64,000 nucleotides of DNA from assembly GCA_033439265.1 (NCBI GenBank), contig JAVTVX010000002.1:14709174-14773173 (forward strand), read 5' to 3'. Under the pieces are notes generated by a model, which was given only the letters and a program-made list of their open reading frames with translations, was not told the DNA's origin and did not search any database. Numbering within the stretch: position 1 is the first letter of the stretch; the number at the start of each line of letters is the position of its first letter. The position numbers and the translations under genes are program-made. Source of the stretch: Dillenia suffruticosa. Its lineage: Eukaryota > Streptophyta > Magnoliopsida > Dilleniales > Dilleniaceae. This document shows positions 12,174 to 23,180 of this stretch, in pieces.

Positions 12174-12674
12174 CTCTAGACCAGTGTTATTAAAATCGGA
12201 CCGAATCGTCGGTTCAACCGGTTTAATCATTCTTTTAACAATTTTACGGTTCGGTTAAATAAAAATACCGTTTTATAATTGAACCGGACTGAACCGCGGT
12301 TGAACCTCGGTTCAACCGTGAACCGAGGTTGAATCGTCGGTTTTAAAAAACTGCATTCTAGGGTTAAAACCTAAAAAATATTTTTTTAAAGATTTTTTTT
12401 TTATTTTTTTTTTATTTCTATGAGATGTGAGACTATCAATTTTTGATATTATGATTTTAATTTATATTATATATGACTTTATAATTTAATTATTTAGTTC
12501 TTAATTATTAATATAAGTTTTAAAAATAATTATTGATTATATATATATATATATTTAATTATTATTAAAAAATCAGCGGTTCGACCATATTGATCCACGG
12601 TTTAATCGGTTCAACCATATTTTTGAATTTTACGGGTCAATACACGGTACGGTTCTGATAATATTGCTCTAGAC
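12174..12674. mobile_element. hAT-type MITE with 8-bp TSD
   Basis: The octamer ctctagac is repeated exactly at 12174-12181 and 12667-12674. The 485-bp insert (12182-12666) begins CAGTGTTATTA and ends with the inverted counterpart (minus-strand CAATATTATCA). Both subterminal regions are rich in GGTTCAACCGGTT / GAACCGAGGTT motifs that make short palindromes. An 8-bp TSD with CA-starting inverted termini is diagnostic of the hAT superfamily. There is no coding capacity; the centre is an A/T-rich spacer with an (AT)n tract at 12540-12555. Confidence 0.85.
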
Positions 12675-13704
12675 AATGGATTGGGAGGTGGGATAGGGAA
12701 GCAGGAAGAGAAGTAGAACAAGCAATTTATGATTTTGAAAGCTATGGTGAGACAAATTCAGTACATAACTAGTCAATTATTGCCCCCCTGTTTATTTTGT
12801 CAACAATCAAATCTTCACCAAAGAAAAATTAAAGCAAATCCATACAACAATCATCAATTTCCTTCCAATAAGCTAGAGCTACACAAGAAAATTGGTGATG
12901 GAGCAATGCATTAGTAGTGATGGGAATCCATTTAGTTTAGGGAAAATGACAGTTACCATGTAAACAAGAATAAAAAATTCTTAATGGGTAGCAAAAGTAA
13001 ATTTTTTGATAATTAGACGAAAAATTAGTAAATCGTGGCTTTCTGAGTAAAATGGCTGCCTTTTTCCCTAATGAAATGGCGCTTCTATCCCTTGATTTTC
13101 CATTTTTTTTTCTTGATTTAGATCGATTTTTCTTCTTTTTCTCTCCTTTCCGATTTTAACTGCTCTCTCTCCTCTCTCTTCTTCTCTCAATATTCATTTT
13201 TCTTTTCCCGATCACTTTTCTTTCTCTCTCAGGATCAATTCCAATCATTCTCTTTTTCCCTTTTTCTCTGTTTTTTATTATATATCAATTTTCTCTATTT
13301 TTTAAATTCATTTGTTTTCTCTTTCTTTTCTTTTTATAGATCGGATTATTTATCTCTTTCTCTTTTTATCTCTCAAACTTCTCGTATTTCTTACTTGTTG
13401 ATATGAGTATTTATCGGAAATTTTGATTGAAGAGAGAGAAAATACATAAAAGAGAATAATCGGAATTGATAGGAGGAAAAGAGAAAAAAGAAAAACTTAA
13501 GAGGACACGTTTCGCATATGGGCAAAACCATCACCTCTCCCAAAATTAACACTATTAATTAATGTTTTGTTTTTTTTTTGACCAACCATCAACAAGTCTA
13601 AATTTACCATCCATTAAGAATTGCGGTAACTATCAATTTCTCTTTAATTTATGTTGACAATTTCCAAGTTGAATGGATGTTTGTTGAGTCGGGAGTGATT
13701 GCTG

Positions 13705-13945
13705 AGGTATGTTCCTTCTTTTTTTTTTGGGTAAATAAATTTAGGAATAAAAAAAATAATATTGAAAAACCTCTCTCTCAAATAAGATTCGAAATTATAT
13801 CGGTTTGAATTAATTAGAGTGCAGTCTTGAATATTAGGCGGTGACCTAATCATAAAGACCAGAAAAAAAAAAGTTATATTATTATTTTTTAATTATATAA
13901 GAATTTAAAATTATGGTATGATTTGTATAAAAGGTATGTTCCTTC
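13705..13945 (+). mobile_element. SINE-family copy with 14-bp TSD
   Basis: The 14-mer aggtatgttccttc is exact at 13705-13718 and 13932-13945. Between them lie the family's 3' block (TTTGAATTAATTAGAGT, then TATTAGGCGGTGAC), an A run at 13864-13873, and an AT-rich extension. The T run just after the left repeat and the A run inside make the exact architecture uncertain, but the duplicated flank shows an insertion event. Confidence 0.6.
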
Positions 13946-14271
13946 GTCAACACGTTGCAATAGACTACGTGGAAGTATCCGTACAAAAGTCTAAACCACA
14001 AGAAGACTGGTGTCAACAACGTAAACTGTGGTCGCTGGTGGAGGTGGACTTGTTTACAAAATGCAAAGACTCTGTGGAAATTAATAAAAAAAAAAAAAAA
14101 AAAAAACTTTTTTCACTAGAACTAAATAACATTAAATTTTGCATATATTTGACCTTCTTAAATAATATATATATTTCCCTTTTTGTGTGAAATTTAAAAG
14201 TATATTTGGGATCAAAATCAGTCTATAAAAAATTAACAAAAAAAGAAAAAAATAATTGGGGGTTTTCCAAA

Positions 14272-15327
14272 TCATAAACACAAAAAGAATATGAAACTAA
14301 AAGGTGCAAAAATCAAAGAAACGGGCCACTTTAGTGCACTGCCAAAAGAAGTATCAGACTCCAGCAAAGAACTAAACCTGAAATTAGGGTTTGATCCATA
14401 AAGTGCTTGAACGCCTACCACGTCATCCATCCTCAAATCCACTTTCTTCGTCCTCGGGCTCAAGCTTGGGTACATGATTGCCTCCTTAACCGAAGTGTGA
14501 GCCAAACCCAGCACGTGACCAATCTCGTGCGTTGCCACCGATTCCAAATCAACGGCCACTTTCTTCTTTTGCACTTTAAAATCAACGGACCACGTTTCGG
14601 CTTCATCTAAGTGGAACCGACCGTTCTCGGGTGAAAACGCATGCGCTAAAACCCCTAAAACTCCATCGAACGGCTCTCCGTCTCCGTGATCGCCCCGATA
14701 AAAACCGATCTTGATATCGGCCGAAGAATAATCCTCCGTTTCCGCAAAATTGACGGGTATAACCGAAGCCCACCTATCAAAGGCCCGACTAAAAACCGAC
14801 CGAATATCCGACATACTTATATACTCAACCATGTGATCGGGTGAAAAAGCATAGGTCAACAACGCCCGTTGCGGTCGGGTCCACCGGGGTTTCCCGTAGA
14901 AATATGCGTACTTTCGGGTTGTGTGAATCCGGTGGATAGCGTCACTAACGCCGCACCTCGGCGCCATAATCTGAGATATGGTACCGGCGTCGAGTTTTCC
15001 GGTTACGGGCAAACCGAGCTTGGTTTGATATGACATGAGAGCCGATTCGAACCGAGAATCGAATTCATCGGTGAAGTTTGTGTCGGGTATCGGAAGGTAA
15101 CCGAACCGATGGAAGTACCCTTTCAACTCTGCCATGCCGCTGATGTTGCTTCCTTTCTCGGCTTCCACGAGCTTACCGAAATCACGCCACGTGTCAAAAC
15201 CTTCATCAGCCGTTATTACAGTTAGAGAACACGTTATTACAGTTAGAGAACATAAGAGAGAGATGAAGAAGACGAAGAAGACGAAGAAGATGAAGTAGCA
15301 GGAATAACCGAAACACGAAAACCACAT
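14272..15327 (-). CDS. Matrix metalloproteinase (plant matrixin, MMP)
   Basis: A single uninterrupted exon encodes 351 aa, the usual length for intronless plant MMPs (about 340-385 aa). The order is: hydrophobic signal peptide (residues 1-29); propeptide with peptidoglycan-binding-like region; cysteine switch P-R-C-G-V-S-D at 123-129; catalytic domain with Asp/His metal sites (H-G-D-G-E-P-F-D-G at 214-222); zinc helix HEIGHVLGLAH at 267-277 with the catalytic Glu; Met-turn M-Y-P-S at 285-288; and a hydrophobic tail after about 333 suggesting a GPI anchor. It would act at the cell surface or apoplast as a zinc endopeptidase kept latent by Cys126. At1-MMP (At4g16640) is the likely counterpart by neighbourhood. 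A 21-bp tandem duplication adds seven residues near the signal cleavage site. All key residues are present. Cleavage and anchor sites are inferred. Confidence 0.95.
   Translation of the reverse strand: MWFSCFGYSCYFIFFVFFVFFISLLCSLTVITCSLTVITADEGFDTWRDFGKLVEAEKGSNISGMAELKGYFHRFGYLPIPDTNFTDEFDSRFESALMSYQTKLGLPVTGKLDAGTISQIMAPRCGVSDAIHRIHTTRKYAYFYGKPRWTRPQRALLTYAFSPDHMVEYISMSDIRSVFSRAFDRWASVIPVNFAETEDYSSADIKIGFYRGDHGDGEPFDGVLGVLAHAFSPENGRFHLDEAETWSVDFKVQKKKVAVDLESVATHEIGHVLGLAHTSVKEAIMYPSLSPRTKKVDLRMDDVVGVQALYGSNPNFRFSSLLESDTSFGSALKWPVSLIFAPFSFIFFLCL
15211..15252. repeat. 21-bp in-frame tandem duplication inside the MMP gene
   Basis: Two identical copies of a 21-bp unit beginning cgttattacagttagag lie head to tail at 15211-15231 and 15232-15252. 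On the coding (minus) strand they produce the repeated peptide S-L-T-V-I-T around residues 26-39, just after the hydrophobic core of the signal peptide. Confidence 0.95.
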
Positions 15328-15523
15328 GTTGGTTATTTTGGGTTTTGAGCCTCCAAAAGCATGGGAGGCTTTTATTAGGGTTTTAAACCATTACTTTACA
15401 TACTTTCAAATAAATGATTAATTTTATTATTATTATTATTTTTTTTTTTGGGAAATTAGGATAAGAAGGATGCACCCAAAAGTCAGTTGAAAAGCTAAGT
15501 AGATTCTGCCTTGTATTGAGTCT

Positions 15524-15541
15524 CCCCCCCCCCCCCCCCCC
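15524..15541. repeat. C18 homopolymer
   Basis: Eighteen consecutive C in the 5' flank of the MMP gene. The length may be inexact because such runs are error-prone in sequencing. Confidence 0.9.
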
Positions 15542-16844
15542 GGGGTTTCTGAGTGATTCTGACTTTGATTAACTTAATGGTAGGTGAACAGAACTGACTT
15601 TATTATATTATTTTAGGGTTTTTATTTGATTTTGAGACTTAATTTGGGGATCAGAATTTGAGGGGTTTATTCAAGATTAGTTGAAGCTGCCTATGTGTTT
15701 GTTGACCAAAACAGTGGCAGCAAAAATTTAGCAATATCTTTGGAGCAAGTCTTTACTTGTTATGAAGGGCAATCTTATGCCCCCCACGTTTTTATTTAAT
15801 GAAAACAATGGAACACTTGACTGCGACGTACGAAGCTTGTGTCACCAATTATTTTAGGATATTCTTTTAACATATTTGGGAGGCTGAGAGTAAAAATTTT
15901 AAAAATATAACATGTGTTATTTATTTGGATAATATTATATTTAATTATTCATTATAAAGAGAAATAAGAAGTGATTGATTGAAAGATTTTTTTTTTTTTA
16001 TTTTCTGGATAGCATTACCTTATCGTGTGGATATATTTGCCTTTTGTGTTTGATATGAGGTTTGAGGTAGTTTCTTGCTAATCTCCTATGTGATGACAAA
16101 AGTCTTTTTAGTCTCCGCTTTGAACACGTAGTAATCAATCACAGCAATTGTGTGACGCAAGAATTCCATGATAGTGATTTATTTTTTGTTATTTGTTAAA
16201 CCAAGGTCCCGTGAAAAAGAAAAAATCAACATTGAGACATCTGGCTCTCAATTAGGCCTTATAAACTGTCGATCTAAAATAATCAGGATGAAATCTCGGA
16301 TACAAGATTAGCGGCCTAGCCATGGTATAAAAAAAATAAGGTCTCTCTCTCTCTCTCAAGTGGAGAATTTTGCATTATTCATTTAGCTTGTCAAGAAAAG
16401 CTGCCTCCGGTTTAAGCAAACCTTTGTTAGGATATCCCTTTGGCAACTTGAACAATATTAGATTAATTAACAATCCTTGGGTTTATATTATTTTTTATTT
16501 TACACTGAGAACTGCTATTGTTAATTTGTTGCATCTCTAAATAAAGAAAATAAAAATTTTAAATTTGAATCACAAAATTAGACCAAATGTTTTTTTGCTT
16601 ATTATGCAAATTTCTTCCCTCCTCTCCTTGTTCAGTAGTGTCCCAAAATTGAATTTGAGTTTGGCATACCCAAGAAGGTCTAGCTCATACAACTCTTGGT
16701 TAGATCCCTTACAATTCCACCAAGAAAGGAAACAAAGAAAGTAGAAAGAGAAAGCAAGTGTGAAAGCGTCATCATCATGGAAGTAAAAAGGGTGGGAAGA
16801 ATTGTAATGAGGGTATCAGCCGACTTTCGTTGGTGTGATTTTTC

Positions 16845-16990
16845 TTTTTTTTTTTTGATTTTATAATTAGTATCTGAATTTTACTCGATTAATATGATAA
16901 GTAATGTGAGATCTATTTTATAGGTTGACTCTCCTAAATTCTTTTTTGTCATTTTCAGACTCAAATTTAAGATATCTGATTAAGAGAGTA
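16845..16990 (-). mobile_element. Copy of the local SINE family, minus orientation
   Basis: The minus strand reads CTCTACTCTCTTAATCAGAT, then a TTGAGTCTGAAAA block, GGAGAGTCAACC, a GTAAAATTCAGATACTAATT block and a poly-A tail (plus-strand T run at 16845-16857). The order matches the 20077-20257 copy. No clear TSD. Confidence 0.55.
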
Positions 16991-18343
16991 GAGTGTTAGA
17001 TTATTTTTTTTTATATGTATAAAAAATGTAATTAAGGAGAATCGAATAGGAAAAAAAAATGAGGAGATTTTTCCGCTATTCCCGTGGACTCTTTTGACGT
17101 GATTATTAACAAAATTCAACCTCGAGCTAGTTCTCAGAGAATGCTGTATTGGGCCAGTACGGCCCGCTGAGAACGCATCATAATGTTTCGTTTTGAGTTT
17201 GGGTTGGGCTCGAGTTCTGACCCAGCTTAATTTTTCAGACACCTTTTTGTCTAATAGCACCAAGCAATTGAATTGACAGCACAATACAGGGGTTTAATAT
17301 CGGACACTTGGGAATGAAAACCCAAAAGAAAAGTCTCTTTCCACTTTTGGTTGGAATATCATTTTCCCGAACAAAAATTTGGAAATAAAAAAAAAAGACC
17401 ATCCAAGCTCTATACTTAATCTCGTTTTCCAAGCTCTGAACAAAATTTGAAGTCGGCTGAAAAAAATCATTTTCCAAAAGAAAAATGCTGAACACTTCAA
17501 AAGCGAAAGGACCATCCAAAGTGTCCCCATCAGACCAACAAAAACGGCCACCAATTTGCAAGTCTAGTGCAGACGTAAGGAAAGTCCACGATTGGTTGGA
17601 AGACGAGGATGGTGGTCCTTTTCACCCAGAAAGCTACTTTGGACCCCTTTTTGGATGTTTCGTTCAACAGGAAGAGGAAACTACAATGTTTCTTTCAGTG
17701 GTTTCATTTAATGCTGCATGTAAACGTCCTAAATATGGAGTTTAATGTTATATGAGCCCATGTTGTAAATTAAAGGACCAAAATCTTTGTATGAAGTCCA
17801 CAAATCAGTTTCTAAATTGTGATTCCCATAGGATTAGAGAACACAGTACAATAATAACAAACAAATTGAATTTTAATCTCAATATTTGAGTTCGATCATA
17901 TAAGAGATAAATTTGAGAATCAGATAACACAGTCCCACCCATAAAGTTTGTTTGATTCTATGTAAGCCAAGGTAATGGCATTTAAATACCAAGTTTATCC
18001 AATACTGCAGAAAAAAGGACCTCTCTTAAACAAAATTTTAAATTTTAAATTACAATAGGAAGCCTTTGTGTCCATACACTAGTTTTTTTTTTTTTTTAGT
18101 ATATTTTTTAGCTCATGATTATTATAAATATATGTAATATGTAAATTATTATAAATACATGTAGTTTGTAATCTGTTGTCGGTACGTGTGATTTGTGAAT
18201 TATCGTACGTGTCTAATAAATTTATTAATATTTATTTAGAAGATAGAAAAATGATTATTCTCGTTAAATAAAGGTTGGCCACATATTTGGCATTATTCTT
18301 TTGCACGCGATGACCTAAGCAAGAGTTAATTCCACCGATCTGA

Positions 18344-19430
18344 CACTACGAGAAGAAATGATATCAGCGGCGAAAATTTATGGTTGAAAAAAAATCCTTC
18401 CCCGATAACCATCAATTTACAACGGATTAACATGAAACGAAATATCGAGAGATTAATCACAAAATAGTGATAAAAATTAATTATGAAAATTTTTCATCAC
18501 TGATCCATTATTATAGTGATCTATTATAAAAAAATAAAAAAACTATTAATGACGGATTATCGATAAAATTTTTATTGATGAAAAATATCCATCAGTATAA
18601 TGGTGAAGGATAAAATATATATATATGTACAGTTATTAGCGACAGATTAACGATAAAAATTTTGGTGATAGATTACCGACAGAAATTTTAGTGATGGATT
18701 TTTTTTATTTTTTCTTCTCTTTTATTATTTTATAATTCTTTTTATTTTTATTTATTTTTATTTTTTTTATTTTTTCTATCAATTTATTATTCAATTTAAT
18801 GGGTAAATAAAAAAATAATTTGCTATTTAGTGAAAATATTCGATGAAAAAAATTATCCCAATGTAGAAAAAAAAGAGATTGAGAGTGAAATAAGAAAAAC
18901 AAAATGTGAGATTAATATAATTTTTTTTTAAAAAAAATTGAGAGTAAAATTAATATTAAGAAAAAAAGATGAGTGTTAGATAATAAATAAAAAAATGTAT
19001 TATAAAGTAGTTTGTGGCATGGTGGTTGGATGACTCATTTCACGTTGCAGGTGCTGGTGAAATTTTTTGTGAAATAAATGCAAGGCTAGTGCACGGGTGA
19101 GTGGGCAGGCCGACGGGCCGACTTGAGGGAGCAGGTGGTCGCACGTGAGGGTGCATAAACAAGCTCTCAAGTGTCAATAATCAACGATAGAAATATAATC
19201 CGTTGTTGATAGTGCTATCAACAACAGATTACCGACAGATATTTTAATAATTGAAAATTTCCATCGCTAATATTTAGCGACGAATATATTCTGTCGGTAA
19301 TAATTAACGAGTAGATTTTCAATAATGAATTTAACGATGTAAAATTTTCGTGACTGATACCCTTCATTGAAAGATTTTTTATTTTTATTGACGGATTTTT
19401 TCGTCGGTAATATTCTATTTTCTTACGGTG
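18344..19430. mobile_element. Non-autonomous CACTA (En/Spm)-like element
   Basis: The left end reads CACTACGAGAAGAAATGAT and the inverted right end CACCGTAAGAAAATAGAAT, a degraded version of the CACTACAAGAAAA terminal repeat of plant CACTA transposons. Both subterminal zones are packed with repeats of the CCGACAGAAATTTT / GTCGGTAAT type in both orientations, as expected for transposase-binding arrays. The 1.09-kb body has no transposase. A GC-richer patch at 19075-19160 sits in its right half. The expected 3-bp TSD is not clear (tga on the left, aaa on the right), so one boundary may be off or mutated. Confidence 0.6.
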
Positions 19431-20065
19431 AAAAATGAATTTTTTTTATTGGACCCAAGGCAACTTTCACCGCCCAAAAAAAAAAAAATAATAATTGAAC
19501 CCAAGACAACAAGCATGGTCATCGTCATCTTCCTCGTAACTTAGGTTAGAAGAATGAGACCCTTGTTCAAATCCACGTAAAAATGTGCTTGAATTAGTCC
19601 ACCCAAGCTTCATCATTTTCCTAAACCAATCTCCGAACGTGACTACTTGCACATTGTGTGGCATCAAAACCTAGAAGATATTTCTTCTTCCCCTTGTGAC
19701 TCTTCTTTGATTTTTCTACCTTGATGAAATATATTCATTTTTTTGGATTACATTTTCATGAAATATATTCACTCTAAAAGTGTTACTCTTGATCCTTTAC
19801 CTCCCATAAACGTGCCACCCACTTGTCCAAATTGGAACATTTATATAGTTTCTTCGCTTGATTAAAGTGAATGAAAATTAAAATTCAGATTAAAATTTAT
19901 ATAATTTATTTAAATTAATATAATTAAAATAGAAATTTAGAAATAAAACTCCTAAATTATAGAGTTTCGAAAAACCCAAGTTAACACGAGTTTCTAAAAT
20001 CCATTACCAAGGTTTTGATTTCATGAATACAAATCAAACGTCCCCTAAATTCATTCACCTAAAAT

Positions 20066-20268
20066 TCTATTGGTCTTTAATTTTTTTATTTTCATCACCG
20101 GTATATCGATTTTGCCTAACTAATCTGGTTTGAGAACTGTAGGGTTTATTTTAGAGATTGACTCTCTCAAATCTTTTTTCACCATTTATAGAACTCGAAC
20201 TTGAGATCTCTAATTAAGGAGATAAAATATTCAATCATTCAAGTCAAAAAAGTTTGATCTATTGGTCT
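20066..20268 (-). mobile_element. SINE-family copy with 11-bp TSD
   Basis: The 11-mer tctattggtct is exact at 20066-20076 and 20258-20268, bracketing 181 bp. On the minus strand the insert carries a tRNA-like head (GACTTGAATGATTGAATATT, then TTAATTAGAGATCTCAAG and a B-box-like GTTCGAGTTC), a GAGAGAGTCAATCTCT block, a CCAGATTAGTTAGG block and an A-rich 3' tail. This is the clearest reference copy of the dispersed family in this window. Confidence 0.75.
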
Positions 20269-21590
20269 CCATTTTATGTGCAAGTAAGTCGTGCCTGCAC
20301 TTATATAAGCCAAGTTTCATCAGCAAACTACCAATTGCTCTGATATTTAGTTCTATTGCATTTCTTTTTCACAACAAAAATATAAACTTCGATTCTCTTC
20401 TTAAATTATAAATTATGATTTTAATTAAATATTTTATAATCAGCATAGATTTCAGATGAGAAAGTAATGCTACAACTATTATTTCTTCATAAAATAAAAT
20501 AAAATAAATCTAATATGAGACTAATTTTAAACTACAACTTTGATTTTTTTTAATCATAAGTATATTTAGAAATCGAACGGTCAATCGTAGATCAAGATTA
20601 ATAGTGAAAGATACAATGGAGGCCAAAAATGTTTAAAAAAGACTCTCTCAAAGTGGCCCGCAAAGACTCTACCGCTCTACTAAATTCGCTCATAAAAATT
20701 CCAACGGATTGCGGAGAAGAGGCATAGCAAAAGGCATATTTGGATTCCATCGATCTCCTCTTAGTCGGAGCATCCCTTAACTTTAAATTTTTAATTTGAA
20801 TTATAAAAATAAAAAAATAAAAATTAAAAGAGCAAATCGCAAAATAGATTTTACAATGTTCATTCAAATTAATTGAACGAATTTTGAATAGACAAATAAT
20901 CCAATACAAAACAAAAGGGTGATTGTGACCCCTGTTCTCAGGCAAACCAGACGACATGATCATCTAAAGATTAGACTTTTCTAGCTCAGTCCTTCCCATA
21001 ATTAGTGAATTGTTTCAAGGGATTGTTTGGGTTTAAAGACAATGACATAAGACAATGACATTGAAAAAGTTGGGAGTCATAAACATGGATTCTTCCATGG
21101 GAGGGCTCCACTTCGTGTCTTCTCTTATTTCTCCTTTTCCGTTTTCACTACCCCACCATATGCGCCACCAAGGACCATTCAACAGACATAACAAATGTTT
21201 TAAATTCTCAATATTAGGACTGTAAATTTATTTATAATAATACTACATAAACCATATACCAAGTCACTAAGTTTTGAAATCTTAACAAACTATACAAACA
21301 GACATAGACATGGTACGATAGTTAATACATTTGACAGTTTCTGTTATGAGGGTACATTTGATTTTCAATAGAGTTAAGAGGAAGGACTTATTGTTTATTT
21401 AATTATAATATTAATTTTTTGATAATTGTACAGGAGAAATTTAAGCTTTATTATATAAATCTAAGTATATGAATTTTCTATTAAACGAAAAAAAAAAATC
21501 TGAATAATAATTAAACAAATATAAGATACTGGGGGATTACTCATTTTCATTCATCTTCATTAAGATTTTTAGTTTGTGTGCATGTGTCGC

Positions 21591-21798
21591 AGTCGTGTCT
21601 ATTACTGACGTTCAGTTGGTTTAGAGACTGATATTTCTTAATCATGATCGGGAGTTCGCTCCCCCATGAAAACAGAAAATTCAATACTGGGAGACCTGCC
21701 ATATCAATTGACCCCTGCAAGCAGTCAACCCAGATTAATTAGACGAAATCTTAAATACTGTAAAGATACAAAAAAAAAAAAACAAAAATAGTCGTGCC
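21591..21798 (+). mobile_element. tRNA-derived SINE with A and B boxes, poly-A tail and TSD
   Basis: The head contains GTTCAGTTGGTTTAGAGA (box A) and GGGAGTTCGCTCCC (box B stem-loop, around 21650-21663). The tail is a 12-bp A run at 21771-21782. Imperfect direct repeats agtcgtgtc (21591-21599) and agtcgtgcc (21790-21798) flank about 190 bp. The tRNA part lacks a pairable acceptor stem, so it is a retroposon and not a tRNA gene. Confidence 0.75.
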
Positions 21799-22796
21799 TT
21801 TTGTTTGAGGAATTCACGTCATCCCTTCCGTTACATCACTTAAAATAATTTCAAAATATTAGCCGTTGAGATGCCACTAGTCTTTTGCTTTGGAGCTGGT
21901 CAGTGTGTTTGGATTGTTCTCACCTAATTGAATGCATTTTTCCGTTACCCAAATTATTATTAATAAATGCATTTTTCCGTTTCAAAAATTAATAAATAAT
22001 AACTGTTGGAGTAAAGAAAATTGCTTTTTGAGCTAAACCAAAATAAAATATGTTCAGGTTGAATTTAAATTTCTAAAATCTTTATTTTATCGTGTAGAAT
22101 TATGCGATATATTATTTATTTTTCTACTTGTTAAATCATACAAAATTATATAAAATTTTCAACTTAAATTAGATTTCAATCAATTGAAAATCAACCAATG
22201 GTTCCATAGCATTGCTCCAGCAACCATCTATTTGAATAATCTCAATTTATCTTTTTGGTCTTATTTTACTCATAAATATAAAATATAAAATTCTATAAAT
22301 AGATTTCAATTTTTTAAAATATTTTTGCATTAAAAATCTCATTTGATCTTAACTGAATTTAGTCTCGATGCATTCAAATTAATAAATTTAATTAAAATTT
22401 GATTTGACCTATTCAATTCGTTAATTCGGTTGAATTTAAATAAAGTTAAATTTATTAAAATTAACTAACATAAATAATGAAATCTCTAAGAAAAAAGGAA
22501 AAAAAAAAAAGTAATCGGAAATTTTCAACCGCATAAATTCTGAGTTAAGTGATTTTGGTTTTATTCCATAATTTAAAATTTTAATAATTAAATCAATTTG
22601 AGTAAGTAAGAAGTAATATGGTGTGATGCAGCTCATGGGCGATTCGTGTTCTACATAAAAGTAAAAGGGTATTAGTTTATGGTTAATAAATCTTATCTGG
22701 ATGCCGTTATTTGAAACTTAAATGCCGTCAGCAACGGAAAAATGCCGCTGCCGTCTTGTTGGTTACTCTTTCTTCCTCCCTAAGCGGAAGAACAAA

Positions 22797-22814
22797 AATA
22801 AATAAATAAATAAA

Positions 22815-22846
<32 letters not shown>

Positions 22847-22848
22847 GC
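22797..22848. repeat. (TAAA)n followed by (TC)n microsatellite
   Basis: TAAA units at 22797-22819 pass directly into about 14 TC units at 22820-22848. The tract is in the probable promoter or leader of the O-fucosyltransferase gene. More CT tracts follow at 22919-22940 and 22975-22989. Confidence 0.95.
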
Positions 22849-23180
22849 GCAACAGTACCAGCTTGCACGACGATTTTCATCGTTACCCATTACTCGTCTA
22901 CACTTCAAAAAGTTTAAATTCTCTCTCTCTCTGTCTCTCTAAACCTCCTCAATCCTCTGCGTTATAATATTTCGTCTCTCTCTCTCTTTCTTGAAAAGCC
23001 CTAATAAAAGTTTCTATGTTAGGGTTTCTCTTTCTCTCTCTTCATTGCCACATTTATGTGTCTCCGTAGCTCTGATACTTCAATTTCAATTCAACATTAG
23101 AGAGAGAGAGAGAGTGTGTGTGTGTGCAGTTATGACATGTGTAAAGCAAGGAGGTTCTTGAAGAAGAAAGAAGGAAGAAA

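Larger units (their letters stand above)
9791..14271. other. Intergenic region dense in short mobile elements
   Basis: No gene is recognised between the NOXY2-like and metalloproteinase loci. Separate entries describe a SINE at 10019-10192, further SINE-family copies near 10209-10370, 11930-12060 and 13719-13931, and a hAT-type MITE at 12182-12666. A C10/G10 inverted pair lies at 10638-10699. Two polypyrimidine stretches occur at 10800-10925 and 13090-13390. An open frame at 13918-14080 ends in a long A run and matches no family I know. Confidence 0.6.
15328..23180. other. Large intergenic region without a recognised gene
   Basis: This is 7.9 kb between the MMP (minus) and O-fucosyltransferase (plus) genes. 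It starts with the MMP promoter side and contains the C18 run at 15524-15541, SINE copies at 16845-16990, 20077-20257 and 21600-21789, and the CACTA-like element at 18344-19430. It ends with the CT-rich leader of the O-fucosyltransferase (22815-23180). Open frames at 17485-17745 and 20598-20963 have no recognisable domain, and neither has a convincing gene context. Confidence 0.6.

Noticed and set aside
14407..14610. Plus-strand open frame inside the MMP gene
   Set aside because: Antisense shadow of the metalloproteinase coding sequence.
17485..17745. 86-aa plus-strand open frame
   Set aside because: No recognisable domain, no splice partners, and overlapping frames on the other strand.
20598..20963. 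121-aa minus-strand open frame
   Set aside because: Low-complexity Phe/Ile-rich centre with no family match. Probably chance in AT-rich DNA.
21601..21665. Possible tRNA gene
   Set aside because: A and B box sequences are present, but there is no pairable acceptor stem or anticodon arm. A poly-A tail with flanking repeats follows. It is a SINE head.
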